In this document: positions 1-12,459 of the stretch, in pieces
Layout of the letters: each line of letters opens with the position of its first letter
How positions within the stretch are numbered: position 1 is the stretch's first letter
Notes under the pieces: model-generated
The model's database searches: none
Told to the model about the DNA's origin: nothing
The model's input: only the letters and a program-made list of their open reading frames with translations
Made by a program: the position numbers and the translations under genes
Assembly: GCA_018902385.1 (NCBI GenBank)
Contig: JABSSW010000056.1
Span: 222,386 to 286,385 of the forward strand
Length of the DNA: 64,000 bases
Direction: 5' to 3'
Origin: Physcia stellaris
Lineage: Eukaryota; Ascomycota; Lecanoromycetes; Caliciales; Physciaceae

Positions 1-836
1 GAATTATTAAACGTTAATTTATTTATTTCGAAAAAACATTAATACGACGTTCGATTGTTTTTACGAATATTGATTTTACGAATGTTTTTACGAATAAAAT
101 TGTTGATTTGAATTCATTAATAAAACATAAACAAATCAAAATTTTGTAAATTTACGCAATTTTTCGAAATTAAATTATAAAATATTAAATGAAAATTTAA
201 ATTTTGCAAATTTAAACAATTTTTTTTTTTGCAAATTCAAACAATTTTTAAAAATTGATTTGTGAAATATAAAATGAAAAAATCAAAATTTTGCAAATTT
301 GAACAATTTTGAAAATTGATTTGTAAAATATTTTGAAATTTGAAAATTGCATTTATAATTTAAAAAATCAAATTCGAAAAATGAAACAAACAATGAAATT
401 ATTAAAAAAAAATTTGCATGTCGATTATTAATTTAAATCAAATAAATTTTCACGATCGTTGTTTTTTATTTTTTGACACGTAATTGTTAATATTTATTGT
501 TTTTATTTCATTTGATATTTTACGAACACGTTATTGAAAAAATGTTTGTTTTGATTTTTAAACAAAAACAAATTTTCAAAATTACGAATTGAAATATTTT
601 GTTTTGTTTTTAAACAATTCAATTTAAATGCAATTTTTTTTTTGTAAATTACACATTTATTTGTTGAATTTTGATCGTATTTTGAAAATTCAATCGACGT
701 AATAATATTTTCAAAATATAACGATTTTTAAAATCGAATTTGTGTATTAACGCGATTTTTTTGCAATAGAATTTTTCTTAATTGATGTGTATTACGAAAC
801 AGATTTTTATTATTTTTTTGACGTTTTAAACGTGAC
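1..836. repeat. Left arm of large inverted duplication, segment 1
   Basis: This AT-rich stretch without a credible gene matches the reverse complement of about 40375-41220. The bases at 1 correspond to about 41220, and the end at 832-836 (GTGAC) corresponds to about 40380. It is cut at 836 by the LTR of element G1 and resumes at 22432. The right arm shows the uninterrupted site with a single GTGAC. CC, GG, CT and AG dinucleotides are nearly absent while CG and CA/TG persist. The arm may continue left of the window. Confidence 0.8.
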
Positions 837-1014
837 TGTTGATGTATTGAATGTAAAAAGTTTGATTAGCTATCTAGAAATCAAATGATCAGATATATAT
901 CATAGTAATTACATAAAAAATCACTCAATGACTGAGTGTCAATTGATTGATTGAATGTTAAATACAGAAAGTCTGTCTATTTTGTTTTCAAAAGTCACAT
1001 GTCAATTCATAACA
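837..1014 (-). repeat. G1 3' LTR (178 bp)
   Basis: It begins TGTTGATG and ends CATAACA, and pairs with 22244-22426. The copies differ by a few short indels and substitutions. All the substitutions I counted are AG/AA or CT/TT pairs, that is CpT-context transitions. The direction is set by the minus-strand coding order. Confidence 0.9.
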
Positions 1015-2284
1015 ATCTGTTTCAATAGAAAGAAACTGTAAAGACATTCGTCTCGACGTTATTCGTATCAATATCATTTCACATATCAATATTAATCACG
1101 TATCTAATCATACAGCTATTTGAGTCGAGAGACTCGACGAATCAGAACGTTAAAAGAAGCATCAACGATCGAAATCTTAAATGAAATGATAATGACAAAT
1201 CTTTGTTCAGAGAAAATCTCGACAAATGAAATGTTAAAAGCTTTCGAATTAAAGTTTTGAAAATTTGAAAATTTTTCGAATTAAAACTAGTTTGAAAGAT
1301 CTTTTCAGTATTTTCGTTTTTGATAGTCGATTTAACTAGTTTTGACGATGATGTGAAAAACGAACTCGCAAACTCATCAAATGAAACTAATCGATTTGAC
1401 AAAATGCACTTTTTGACTCATAGTTGTTTCATATTTTTCACGAAATTCATAACATTTTCAAATTTCGAAAAATTTCGTCAAACATCATGCTCTGACTCGT
1501 AGTTTTTTCATTCAACAAAATATTCAACGTTTCGCTTTTTGATCATGCGCTTGTTGATAATGCGTGACAACTCAAAAATTTGACGTTAATTGTATCGTCG
1601 TTCACAAAGACGAAATCAAAATGATTTGATTTAAAACGCTTGAAAAAAATCAGTCGATGACGACGAGCATCTTTTCAGTCAATTACGTTGAAAATCGTTT
1701 TGAATAAATCAGTTGCTAAAAATATTCAATCGATAAATCAGACGATCAATCTTCTCGATAATAGTAAAAAAATTCAACGAATTGTTGATCATATTTTTGC
1801 TGATAGTCGAAAGTATATTATAGTCTTTGTGTAATTTGACGAGCGCGACATTTTTTTGTTTCATAAACATCGATTGATGTTTTCTGTCATAATGAAACTT
1901 AGCATTTATTTGATCAAAAAGCATGATATCACTAGCATTTTGACGAGTGATAAAACGACGCTTCTTTATTGATTATCAGAGATATCGACGTCGATAAATT
2001 TAGTCAAATCGATGATTTTGAACTGAAATAAAATCATAGACGATCTCATTTGAAAAGTTGTCAATGTTAATTGAATTGTTGAAATCTCGTTGCATTTGCG
2101 ACAGAACGTCAAATCAAAAATCAGAATATTTCAGAATAGAAATCAGAAAGCGAAAAACGATTTCAACGATTTGATTAATTCGTTTCGACAAGTCGTTCGT
2201 TTGAAAATGATAAACAATTGAATACAAAAATTTAACTTCTAGTCTGATAAACATAGAATTTTCACATATTTGATAAAAACTTTC
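1015..2284 (-). pseudogene. G1 integrase C-terminal half and chromodomain remnant
   Basis: On the minus strand, 2114-2407 (its upstream part lies in the G2 LTR) contains the end of the DDE integrase core, recognisable as YHFQTNDLSKRINQ. This matches the family pattern YHPQTDGxSERTNQ, with the catalytic-region Glu changed to Lys. At 1709-1924 the frame carries the conserved post-core segment (QINAKFHYDR, VALVKLHKDYNI). Near 1540-1690 a segment resembles the start of a chromodomain (FVNDD...VKF). Frameshifts and stops separate the pieces. The upstream part of the integrase is at 8999-9389, across the G2 insertion. Interruption in the DRDRKF motif with a 5-bp duplication confirms G2 inserted here. 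Confidence 0.8.
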
Positions 2285-2508
2285 TGTTACGAGCATGCCT
2301 GACAGATAGATTTGACAAATAGATAGTTGATATGATATATGATCGAACAGCGAACTATGCTTTAATTCTACGTTGAAATTAACGTGATTTGAAATTTGAC
2401 GTCGCACATTGTTTGCAATTTCAACATTTTGTATTTATTTGTTTTTGCAAATTTATTGTTTTCGTCTAGCTAATCAATAATACGTCTATTCAAACACGAC
2501 TCATGATA
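2285..2508 (+). repeat. G2 5' LTR (224 bp)
   Basis: It starts TGTTACGAGC and ends CATGATA, and is equal in length to 8770-8993. A hand comparison gives about 15 transitions at CpC/CpT, two at CpA and none at CpG. Confidence 0.92.
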
Positions 2509-2719
2509 TTACAATAAATTTTCAATTTTATCGCTCGTCGTGATACGCGAGCGCGTTCAAAAATAAAATTTCAAATCGATTAAATTCTTTTGACGAAACA
2601 AACGACGAAAAGTTTTGTTGATCAAACAAACGATTCAAAAATTCTTTTGACGAGACAATTGACGAAAGTCGTGAAATAACAAGTCGAATTTTCACGCAAT
2701 CGACGATAAAAAACGAAAA

Positions 2720-4195
2720 TTGACACGATTAATTTTTTTCTCTTTTATCATTTTCAATTTTTCATTTTCAGTTATGACTCGAAGTCATCACGAAACAACT
2801 TTTCTCGAATTTTTTATTTCGATGAAACAACGTTTCAAAACGTTACGCGTCAACGTGAATCGTATGCTGCATGAAATTAACGACAATTTTTTTGACGAAA
2901 GTTTCGTTAATCAGTTCAAACGTCGTCGATTTATATCAACGATCGAATTCATAAAAATGAAAAATGACGAAATCATTCATTTTTTTGAATATCGTCATCA
3001 TCGATCAGTTGAAATGATGAATCAATCATAAAATCGTCGACTTTTTAAAGAAATTTGATCGATTACGCATCGATCGTGACAATTATTTGAATGTTTTGAT
3101 TCAATATCAGAATTTGTACAATATTGTCAACGTCGATCGTGACGAGCTGATCGATATGAATGTCGAATTAAATGAAATTCGTCGAAAATTGAATACTGAA
3201 AAAGCGAATACGAAAAACAACGTGATTTACTTTTGATCAAACAAAAAAATTACATTTTTTTGAAAAAAGATCACGACGTTTTGCTGATCAAAATTCGCGA
3301 TCGTGCACGAGATTTTGACGTCGACGATGAAAAAGCGACGATGAAATCAACGTAATTAATTTTTTCAAAAGAACAAACGACGTTTCAAAACACATTCAGA
3401 TTCTTTTAAATTCATCGATGAAATAAAATTATTTGACGTGTTTGAAAAACAAAAATACACGATAAAATGACGATCAACGTTGATCATTACGACACGAACA
3501 TGATCGCGATCATTATTGTAATTGATTGAATTGAAAATGATGTCGATGATCACATACAATCGATTCGTGATATTGATATGAATCATTTCAAAATTTGACA
3601 TATAATGTTGAAATTCTTGAACATTATTTACGAAAATTCTGATTTTAAACGCAATATGCGTAATCAATTCGAGCATTGATCATGAATATTCAGAATTTTC
3701 AATTTTTTTATTTCATCTTTTTCGTTTTAGCAATTCAATTGACTATAGCGAAATCATCAAAATCGAAAAATTGATGAACAAAATTTTCTGAAATTTGAAA
3801 AAAGCGATGAATGTATATTCACGTGAATTCATCACGCTCGATGAGACTCGAATCATTTTGCAACAAATATACAATCGACAATCGAATTTTCGAAAAAAAA
3901 AAATCGCGACACGTCAACAACGTTCTGAATTGTCTCAGTTCAAATCAATTTTTGTCGTTTCGATTTCGATATTTTTTACGAAATTTGCTATTTCGACTTT
4001 TTTTCGTGAAATTTGTCGCTTATTTTCATTTCAACGTTGAAATCAAAATTCGTGATTCGATGACAAACAAATTGATCGTCACGAACAAATGTTTCACATG
4101 CGATGAAATCGATCACGTATGAAAAAATGCTCGAACGTTCACAAACATCAAAAACGTCATTGACACAAAATGCAAATGTTTTACATGAACATGAT
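2720..4195 (+). pseudogene. G2 gag remnant
   Basis: The best open piece is 2720-3031, with a coiled-coil-like segment (SMKQRFKTLRVNVNRMLHEIN). A second conserved stretch at about 3795-3900 carries KAMNVYSREFITLDETRI and QQIYNRQSNFRKKK, typical of the C-terminal capsid region of fungal chromovirus Gag. At about 4090-4180 CFTCDEIDHV resembles a decayed CCHC zinc knuckle. Frames shift between pieces and TGA or TAA stops interrupt, so no intact Gag remains. Minus-strand open frames here are shadows. Confidence 0.7.
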
Positions 4196-4225
4196 CAACG
4201 AATCGAGCGAATTTGATTCGAAAAA

Positions 4226-4860
4226 TTGATAATTCACATCAAAGACGCGATTGATGAAGTGTTTAAAAATTTTTTTACTCATCATGACGAATTGTTTGAT
4301 TTTTTTGTCAAACGATTTTTAGTTATCAGTTGTACGTTGTCATTCAACGATAATAAACATAAATTAGAAATTTTAATAAACATTGATGCAATTGATTATG
4401 TTTTCATTGATAAAGAAATTGCGCAATTTGTATGCAACATGCTGAATATGAATTTCGTATTTTTATTAAAATCGAAATTCATTATCGAATTCGACGATCG
4501 TCAAATTTTTCAATAATTCATGTCATTTATTTCAAGTTGACAATTGATTTGCATTTCGAATTGACAATTTTTTTGTTCATCATCGATTTGAACAATCATT
4601 CGATAATTTTAGAAAAATCGTGAATAAACAAACATGAAATTATTTTGAATATGATTTACGATAAACTGATTTTCAAATCGTTCAAATGTAATTATCATGA
4701 CAGCATACTCATCAAAACAATGCAAATTCGACGTTTGAAAGTTTTTAATTCAAATCGTCGATGAAACGTATTTAATTGACGTCGCGATGCTTTTTTATCG
4801 AAAACAAATAACGCGAAACATATTGTTGCAATAAAATTTCGATATACGATTTTATCTCGT
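4226..4860 (+). pseudogene. G2 aspartic protease remnant
   Basis: The frame 4226-4516 contains LINIDAIDYVFIDKEIAQFV, matching the retropepsin region of Gypsy elements (active-site D-S/T/A-G followed by the hydrophobic, Asp-Glu-rich helix). Here the catalytic triad reads D-A-I, so the Gly is lost. A second piece at about 4510-4700 resembles the flap and C-terminal part, continuing into MIYDKLIFKSN. Stops are frequent after 4516. It sits between gag and reverse transcriptase, as expected. Confidence 0.65.
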
Positions 4861-5128
4861 TCGCAATTTAGTTTTTCAGCGTTTTATGTACAGAACGAAT
4901 CAGACGTATTCGATTCAAAATGTTTCGATTGCTTTATTCATTCGAAAATCGATCAAAATGACGAATCGTTCGTCGTTGAATCAAATCATTCAAAAATTGA
5001 TATCACAACGATTACGAAAGCGACATTCGTCAAAAAAAAATTTGAAAAAACAACGCAACAAACGTTGAAAAATCAAAAAACAACAATTCGAAATTTCTTC
5101 ATTTTCGAGACTGAATTCAGACGATTCG

Positions 5129-8100
5129 ATGAATATCGCGATAATTGATGCGATTTTTTTTTGTTTATTCGTCGATTTCAAAAATCGAAAACAAGAAATG
5201 CAATGTTTTTTTATTACGATTAATCAAATCGATTTCGCACTCAAAACATTGCGAACAAATTTTGAATCGTTGAAAATTGTCATCATGATCAAAGAGATTT
5301 TGAAACACGAACAAATCAAATCGATTCTTGAACGTATAATGAAAAAAATATCGAAATATTTCAGACATTTGTCAAAAATATTCGATTTTCAAAAAGCAAT
5401 TGAATTGTCGTCGCATCGAATTTACGATCACAAAATCGAATTTCTAAACGATAACAATACATTGTTTCGAAGTCGAATATATTCTTTGTTCGAATTCAAA
5501 TTTCAAAAACTCAAAAAGTATTTGAAAAATAATTTTCAAAAAAATTTCATCGTATTCAGTCAAACAACATACGTTTCGTTCGTTTTATTTGCAATCAAAT
5601 CAAATGATCAATTACGTTTGTGTGTGAATTATCGACGATTTAATCACATCACGAAACGCAATCGATATTTCATTTCTTTGATCGAAGAAATTTTAGCTAA
5701 AATGCAAGAATGCAAATATTTGATCAAATTAAATATCATTTCGATTTTCAACAAGTTTCGAATGAATGAGAAAAGTGAAAAATTCATCACGTTCGTTATT
5801 TTCATGAAATCGTACAAATATCGAGTATTATTTTTCGAATTGATCAACGAATTCGCGAGTTGACAATATTACATGAACGATTTGTTGTTCAGTTTTTTGA
5901 ACGATTTTTGTCAAATCTATTTAAATGATATTCTCATTTACAACAAATTCAAAAAGAAACACATCGTTCACGTTCGTAAAATGTTGAAAAAACTCAAAAA
6001 AGTCGAATTACAGATGAATATTGAAAAGTGCGAATTCTTCAAAAAAAAAATGACATTTTTGAGCGTCATATTATCGATGAATGATCTTCGCATGAATTCG
6101 AAAAAAATAAAAATCATTGTCAATTGAAAACGTTTTACAAATTTGAAGAAAATGCAAATTTTCGTGAATTTCGTCAATTTTTACAGACGATTCATTCGTG
6201 ATTTTTCGAAAAAGATTCGAATTTTCACTCGAATGATCAAAAAATTCGTGAATTTCGAATGAATTGCTGAAATCGAAAAGATTTTCAATTTTCTCAAAAA
6301 AACGATGATCGAGATTTTCATATTACGACATTACGATCGAATCAAACAAATCATTTTGAAAATTGATTTTTTTGATTACGTCAATGCGAAAATATTATCT
6401 CAATACGACGACGAAGAAGTTTTGCATTTCGTTGTTTTTTATAATCGCAACATGATTTCAATCGAATGCAATTACGAAATTTATAACAAAAAATTGCTGA
6501 TCATTATTCGTTGTTTAAAACATTGACGTTTTGAATTTGAAAACATTGAAAAATCGATCAAAATTTTCATCGATCACAAAGATTTGAAAATTTTCATGAC
6601 GTCAAAAAAATTAATTTCTCGTCAAACTCGTTGAGCAAAAACTTTTTCGAAATTCAATATTGTCATTCAATTTCAATTCGAAATTCAGAACGTTAAAACA
6701 AATGTTTTGATTCGTATGTTTGATTCACGATCAAAAAACGATATTGACGAACGACATCAATATCGAAAGCAAATATTGTTTATTTCGAAACGACTCGAAA
6801 TTCACGCGATGAAAATTGACGAATCTATTTATGAACGAATTTTTGTTGTCAATCGAATTGACGATGATTGCACGATTTATCGTGAAATCATCGAGCAAAA
6901 TTTCATTTCAATGAATGAAATTGATTTACGAGATTGCATTGAAAAAAACGACGTTCTGTATCGAAAAAATCGATTTTGAATGTTCGTCGATGTTTTTTTA
7001 CTCGTTGATTTTTTCAGAAAAATTCATGAACTTTCTGTTTCGAAACATTCAGATTTTAATCGCATGAAAAATTTTATACGTCGTGATTATTATTGATTCA
7101 ACATGCGTAAAGCGATTCGTCGATACGTGCGTAATTGTCATGAATGTCAACGCACGAAAATTTTCAAAAATCGCAAAAACGATTTATTTATTTTTTTGAT
7201 TATATTTTTGCAACGTTGAATCGACATATCAATGAATTTCATCATCGAATTGTTCGACGTTCACGATCATAATGTCATATGCACGATAATTGACAAATTT
7301 AACAAAAAACGTCATTACGTGTTTTGTATCGTCGACGACGAGAATATCAATGCTGAAATCACGATCAAAATATTCATCAATTACGTATTTCGTACACATG
7401 AGCTATTTTTTTCGATAACGTTTGATCGAGATTTTCAGTTCATATCGTTCGTTTGACAGACATTTTGTCGAATTTTCGACATCAAATGTAAATTTTTCAT
7501 CGTTTTTCATTCAGAAATCGATGAAGCAAATCGAGAAAATCAATCAGAATATCGAAAGACAATTGCGACAATATTGCAATTACATGCAAAACGATTGAAA
7601 CGTTTGATTGTTCATGATCGAATTTGCAAACAACAACGCAATATTTGCAACAACAAAATTATTTTCATTTTTCATCAATAAAGATTTTCACTTTCGTATG
7701 AAGTTTTTCATCAGATTTTATTTCGTATGTTACAACGAGAAAGCGATTTCTGATCGTCAAAACAAAAAATATTATCGACACAATGCAAAATATTCTCAAT
7801 TACGTACGAAATCATGCAAAGATGACTCAAAAGCGTATGACAATTTAAATCAACAAACATCGAAAAATCGTAAAATACGTCGAAAAAAATTTCGTTTTTT
7901 TCGATCGACGAAACATCAAAACGATCAAATCGTCTGACAAATTCGATGACAAAAAATTAAATTTCTACAAAATATTACAACGTATGAACAACTCATATCG
8001 ATTCGAGTTGTTTGAAATCATGCATATTTACGATGTGTTTCATTGTTGATTTTTTGCGCAAAAATTTTCGTGATTCATTCGAAAATCAAATCAATAAATT

Positions 8101-8330
8101 TTTGATTTTGTCATAATCAACGAAAATTTCGAGTGAAAAATAAACGATATTTTGAAATTTCGATATCATTACAATCGTTTTCAGTATCGTGTCAATTGAT
8201 CGAGTTGATCGCATGATCGAACATGATATTATGTCGACAACGAAAAATTTGATAATGTTCGCGACGTGATGAACGATTTTCATCGTATTCATTTCACGAT
8301 TGCAAACTCAAAATCGTTCAAAACGTTGAT
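5129..8330 (+). pseudogene. G2 pol: reverse transcriptase, RNase H, integrase, chromodomain
   Basis: The span 5129-7456 is one reading frame of 776 codons interrupted only by nine TGA codons (starts 5861, 6125, 6260, 6524, 6632, 6977, 7094, 7217, 7454), which lie where related elements have Trp. RT motifs: KLNIISIFNKFRM at about 5725 and YLNDIL at about 5920, each with catalytic Asp changed to Asn. RNase H: KIDFFDYVNAKILSQYDD, NYEIYNKKLL and IDHKDLK. Integrase: HHCC zinc site ending NCHECQ (about 7137), then ISMNFI and TFDRDFQF. A frameshift lies between about 7500 and 7610, and frames alternate to 8060. A chromodomain (about 8125-8290; ILKFRYHYNRFQYRVN) is clear. Once a replicase and targeting integrase, now dead. 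Confidence 0.92.
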
Positions 8331-8769
8331 TTCAATATTTCAAAACGTCGTCAACGAATCAAATTTCTCGATGAATCGTCGTCGTTTTCGAAAAAAAATC
8401 GTCATGCTGACATTAATCGAGACTACATTCAATTAAAATTTGAAAATCTCGAATTCAGTACATTCATCTCGATTTCACTCTCGCAACGTTTTCGCAATTT
8501 TTAGTTTTCGTTATCGTTTCGATGTTATTTACAATCAAAATTTACGTCGCATGAAAAATTGAATCGTGTCAAAAATATTTTCAAAAATTGTTGTCAAATT
8601 TTATCGAACTTTGAAACAATAACGAAACATCTGAAAATGAAAAATGATGATCGTGAAACTTCTGAATTTTGCAAACATTCAAATCAGTCGACAAAGTTTT
8701 CAACAAGATTTTTCAATTTCGAAATAACAACGAATCGTCGAGACGACGTTCGCGAAAAAAAAGAAATAG
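8331..8769 (+). other. G2 3' untranslated region
   Basis: No credible gene is present; the frame at 8559-8807 is composition-driven. The segment with ATTTACAATCAAAATTTACG (about 8529) has a close relative inside element N at about 32653 and in the minus-strand copy at about 60970, so the 3' region is shared between elements. The purine-rich stretch just before the LTR at 8770 is a candidate polypurine tract. Confidence 0.55.
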
Positions 8770-8993
8770 TGTTACGAACATGTCTGACAAATAAGTTTGA
8801 CAAATAAATAATTGATATGATATGTGATCGAGCAACGAATTATGCTCTAATTCTACGTTGAAATTAGCGTGATTTGAAATTTGACGTCGCACATTGTTTG
8901 CAATTTCAATATTTTGTATTTATTTGTTTCTGCAAACTTATTGTTTTCGTCTAGCTAGTCAATAATACGTCTATTCAAGCACGATTCATGATA
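8770..8993 (+). repeat. G2 3' LTR (224 bp)
   Basis: It matches 2285-2508 over its full length and starts TGTTACGAAC. The TTTTC that follows is the mutated target duplication. A third, inverted copy is 53478-53702. Confidence 0.92.
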
Positions 8994-8998
8994 TTTTC

Positions 8999-9389
8999 TA
9001 TCACGATCGAAAATAATAGTTTTTGATAGTTCTCAATCAGTCGTATTCAGACGATTCAGCAAAACATGCTTTCATTGAACAATTGTTCATGTGTTTTTGT
9101 TTGAAATTAGCACTATACGTTTGAAATATTTACAGTTAATCGACATCACGCAATCGAATTGATCGACTCGTGACTTTGATAGAATCAAAATGAAATCGAT
9201 AATGATAATGTGAAAAAGAATATTCGAAGTGAATATAGATTGCAGTGAGTCATAGAGTTTGTGTCGACGTGTTTGATATGTTTGACATTTCGAACAATGC
9301 TTAAAAAAATCTTTGAAATATTTGAACAAATCACGAATGTAATAGAAAGCTGCTATTTTCTCATAGCAGCGAGCGAAATTTGAATGATT
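8999..9389 (-). pseudogene. G1 integrase, zinc-binding end and core start
   Basis: On the minus strand, about 9390-9087 reads FARCYEKIAAFYYIRDL then HCSKCQTYQTRRH, the second half of the integrase HHCC zinc site, followed by a core start (ILFHIIIIDFILIL, family pattern FHTIAIDFIL). The segment next to G2 encodes a DRDRKF-like motif, the second catalytic Asp region. Its upstream part lies at 16453-16655 and its downstream part at 1015-2284. Dropping K and one TGATT copy restores the reading frame exactly across 9389/16453. Confidence 0.88.
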
Positions 9390-9605
9390 TGTGAAATGTC
9401 ATGCATTGATATGATATTAATACATAATTACACGAGAATATCGAAGTGAAAAACAAATACATGAAAGTTCGACAAAACATATGTAAAAGATTTGATCATA
9501 GACGAGATTCGATTCTGTCACTCGATGTGATAAAATAAAAGTGTTAATTCTAATGATTGATCAAATATTGATTTCAAATGTTGAAATCGATGCACGCTCG
9601 TCACA
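9390..9605 (-). repeat. KA 3' LTR (216 bp, diverged subfamily)
   Basis: It starts TGTGAAATGTCATGC and ends GCACGCTCGTCACA. It aligns to the reverse complement of the 182-bp KB LTR at both ends and in the middle (ACATATGTAAA, GATTTGATCATAG), with indels between. TGATT precedes it. Confidence 0.8.
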
Positions 9606-9664
9606 TTACTTTTCGTTTTTTCTCAGCTTCGTCTCGAAGCGATAACTCATTGTTTTTTTCTCTT

Positions 9665-12319
9665 TCATCGATCGACAAAATACGTAATCTTGATGATTTG
9701 ATTTTTAGAAATGTACAGTTCATAGCGAATGCGACAGTCGTGAAGACGTACAGAAATCTGAAATGAAAACGACGAAAACGACGAAAACGACGAAAACGAC
9801 GAAAAAAACTTTTGCAAACTATTTGATTTTGTATTGCGAAAATCGTTGAATGTCAAAGAAATTTCGCAAATATGAAATTTTTGATGTTTTCGAACTGAGC
9901 TATGCGATGAAATAGATGAAAAAATGAACGAGCAAACGACGATTGCGCTTTTCATCGACTTTGAGCTAATTTTGTATGTCGCAATCGAAAAATTCGAGCA
10001 TTTCGATGATAGAAATTGCGAAGCAATTTTCGTCGAAAATATTTGACTTCGTGATGTTGCAAAAGAAATAAACGAAACGAGCGAAACAAAAAAATCATTG
10101 ATTGATGCAATCTTCACGAATTTTGATGTGATTTTGTGTGTCGCAATCGAAAAACTTGAATTATTTGATGAAACAAATCGCGAAACAATTTTCGTTGAAA
10201 ATATTTGATTTCGTGATGTTGCAAAAATAAATCGAACGAGCGAATCAGATGAGCAAATAAATGTTGATTTCTTCTTGATTTTACATGTAGATTCTGATGC
10301 GAAAATTTGAAAAATCAAGTTTTTGACAAACTTTCGAGCATGATGCTCGCGAATATGCTCGTGAAATTTGTTATTGAAATTGAAATTCTGTTTGCAACGT
10401 TTGCAAATTCGAATGCAAACGATCTGTGAAATCGAAAATCGTTCAATTTTTGTTTTTACGCGAATGCGAGCAATTTGAATTCGAAATGCTGTGAGTCATT
10501 TTGCGATGAATTTCGCATCTTTTGCGAATAATGTAATTGTTGATCTCTCTGCGATTTCGCACGTTGAATTGACTGTATCATTCGAGAGAAATGAACAGAT
10601 TATTGAAAACATCTGATCAAAAGTTTTTGAAAATTCAAGTACGTGCTCGAAAGATGTTGCGAACGAAACAACACGTGATGAAACAATGATTGATTTTTTC
10701 ATTTTTTCGCATATTGATTTGAGTGTACAGTTTTTGAAAGACGAATCGCTTTTTGAAGACTTCTGTACATCGATTTTTAAATCGATTTGAATCGAATTTT
10801 TAAATGAAATAGTAAAGCATTGAAGTGATTCGCTCTCTGTTCGAATAGATACAATTTCGAATGTGAAAAGTAGAAAATTCGAATTCTTTAGTGAGTTGAC
10901 TGTTTCGAAAGATATTGTCGATTCGAATATTTGTTTCTGTGATGTTGCAAATGCAACAAACGTTTTCAACGAAATCAACGAATTGACAATTGTTGATTTT
11001 TTTTTCGTCTCGCATACTGAATTGACTGTATCGATCGAGAAATGAAAACTGACGATTGAATGTCTTCGAATATCGATTTTGTGAAATTTTTGAGTCGAAA
11101 TATGCAGTTCTTGCGAAGCAAACAAAGTCGTCACATTTTTGACTGTTGATTTCTTCTCTGCTTTGCATACTGATTTGAGTGAATGAAATCGAAAAGACGA
11201 ATTGATGACAGTCTTTTTTGCATGCTGCTCGCGTTTATGTTGACGAAACATTTTTTTGAAATTGAATGTCTGTTTGCAATGTCGACACGCTGATAATCTC
11301 TTCGTCGATTCTGATGTAATTTCGAATGCAAAAAATTGAAAAATCGAGTGTTTCAATAGAATGACTGTTTCGAGTGTTGCAAATGAAACAAAAAGCTCAA
11401 GCGAAACGAATGACGTTTTTTCGATTTCGCATACTAAATTGATTGCATTGATCGAGAGATGAGAATTCTTGACGAATTTCTGAATAGAAATTTTTTGATG
11501 TTTTGATTCGAGCGTTTGAAAAGATGTTGATTTCAACGAAATAACAAAACATCGAGTTGAAATATTTTTCATCGACTCTGATACAGTTTCTGATGTAAAA
11601 AATGAAAGATGTGAGTTTTTCAATAAAATGACTGTTTCGAAAATCATTGTTGAATTAAATATCTGCTTTAATGTTGCAATAGAAATGTCAGATTTTTGCG
11701 ATGCAAACGCAAAGAGCGAATCATTAACTGTTGACTTTTCGTCGTTCTTGCACATTAATTTGGCTGTATTGATATCGAAACAGAAATTTTTGACGAATTT
11801 CTTCGCGTGTTGCTTGCGCACGTGCTCGTGAAACGTTTCTTTGATGTTGAAGTTCTGATCGCAACGCATGCAAAACATTGTTGAAATTGATTTTGCAAAT
11901 ATGACGAATTCGATTCGTAAAGTTTCTATTCACTCGTTCAACGATGCTGACGTCAAAACGTTTTGTTTATTGTATCAGATATCGAACGCAGCGTCATCAA
12001 GACAAGTAAATAACAAAATGAGCAGATTTGACTCTCGATATAAATGTTGACAGTGTTGAAGATGTTGCAGAAAATTCGCGAAATCGCTAAATTGTCGATC
12101 TTCACGTGTGAGAATTGAATCGAAAATATCGACATCTTGAATAATTGATGTTGATTTTGCAACTTTTTGAGTTTTCAATGTTTTTGATTTGATTCGTTTA
12201 ACATTTTTGACAACATTAGCTTTCGTTTTCTTGATCGCTTTCAGATTTTCGAATGAAATGTTCGATTCTTGTTGTTTCTGCGAAGCAGACGAAGAAATTG
12301 AAACAATTGAAACTATCAA
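9665..12319 (-). pseudogene. KA C2H2 zinc-finger protein remnant (three fingers)
   Basis: Minus-strand pieces run from 12319 to 9665. Piece 11975-12319 has KSTSIIQDVDIFDS and FLQHLQHCQHLYRESNLL, matching KB at 14867-15109. Piece 10496-11878 begins with finger CMRCDQNFNIKETFHEHVRK...H (about 11807-11872, C-x2-C-x12-H-x4-H). A second finger is at about 11219-11288 (CRHCKQTFNFKKMFRQH), and a third at about 10337-10405, between open pieces. The rest is Ser/Thr-rich and imperfectly repeated (SLETFVAFATSQ-like blocks), suggesting internal duplication of finger plus linker. KB and Z have one finger each. Function is unknown; it may be a nucleic-acid-binding protein of a non-autonomous element. Confidence 0.7.
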
Positions 12320-12459
12320 AGTAAAAATTGTCGAGTTCTCGAAGATTTCGCATACTGATTCTGATGCGAAAATTGAAAAAGACGAGTTATTGATTTGCTT
12401 GAGAGAAAATGCATTCGTTAAAGCTATATCAAATTCACGCAGAGAGATGAAATTCGATT

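Larger units (their letters stand above)
2285..8993 (+). mobile_element. G2: Ty3/Gypsy chromovirus inserted in G1 integrase
   Basis: This is a full-length element with 224-bp LTRs at both ends. The target duplication is CTTTC at 2280-2284 and TTTTC at 8994-8998, a single C-to-T in CpT context. Plus-strand order is gag, protease, reverse transcriptase, RNase H, integrase, chromodomain, which is the Ty3/Gypsy order. It sits inside the G1 integrase and so is younger than G1. Related sequence occurs at about 52640-53702 and about 60790-64000, both minus strand and more decayed. It is inactive: in-frame TGA codons, frameshifts and lost catalytic residues. Confidence 0.92.

Noticed and set aside
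9785-9815. ACGACGAAA-type short repeat as a regulatory array
   Set aside because: Simple 9-bp slippage repeat encoding Ser/Phe codons on the minus strand of the KA gene (FSSFSSFSSF).
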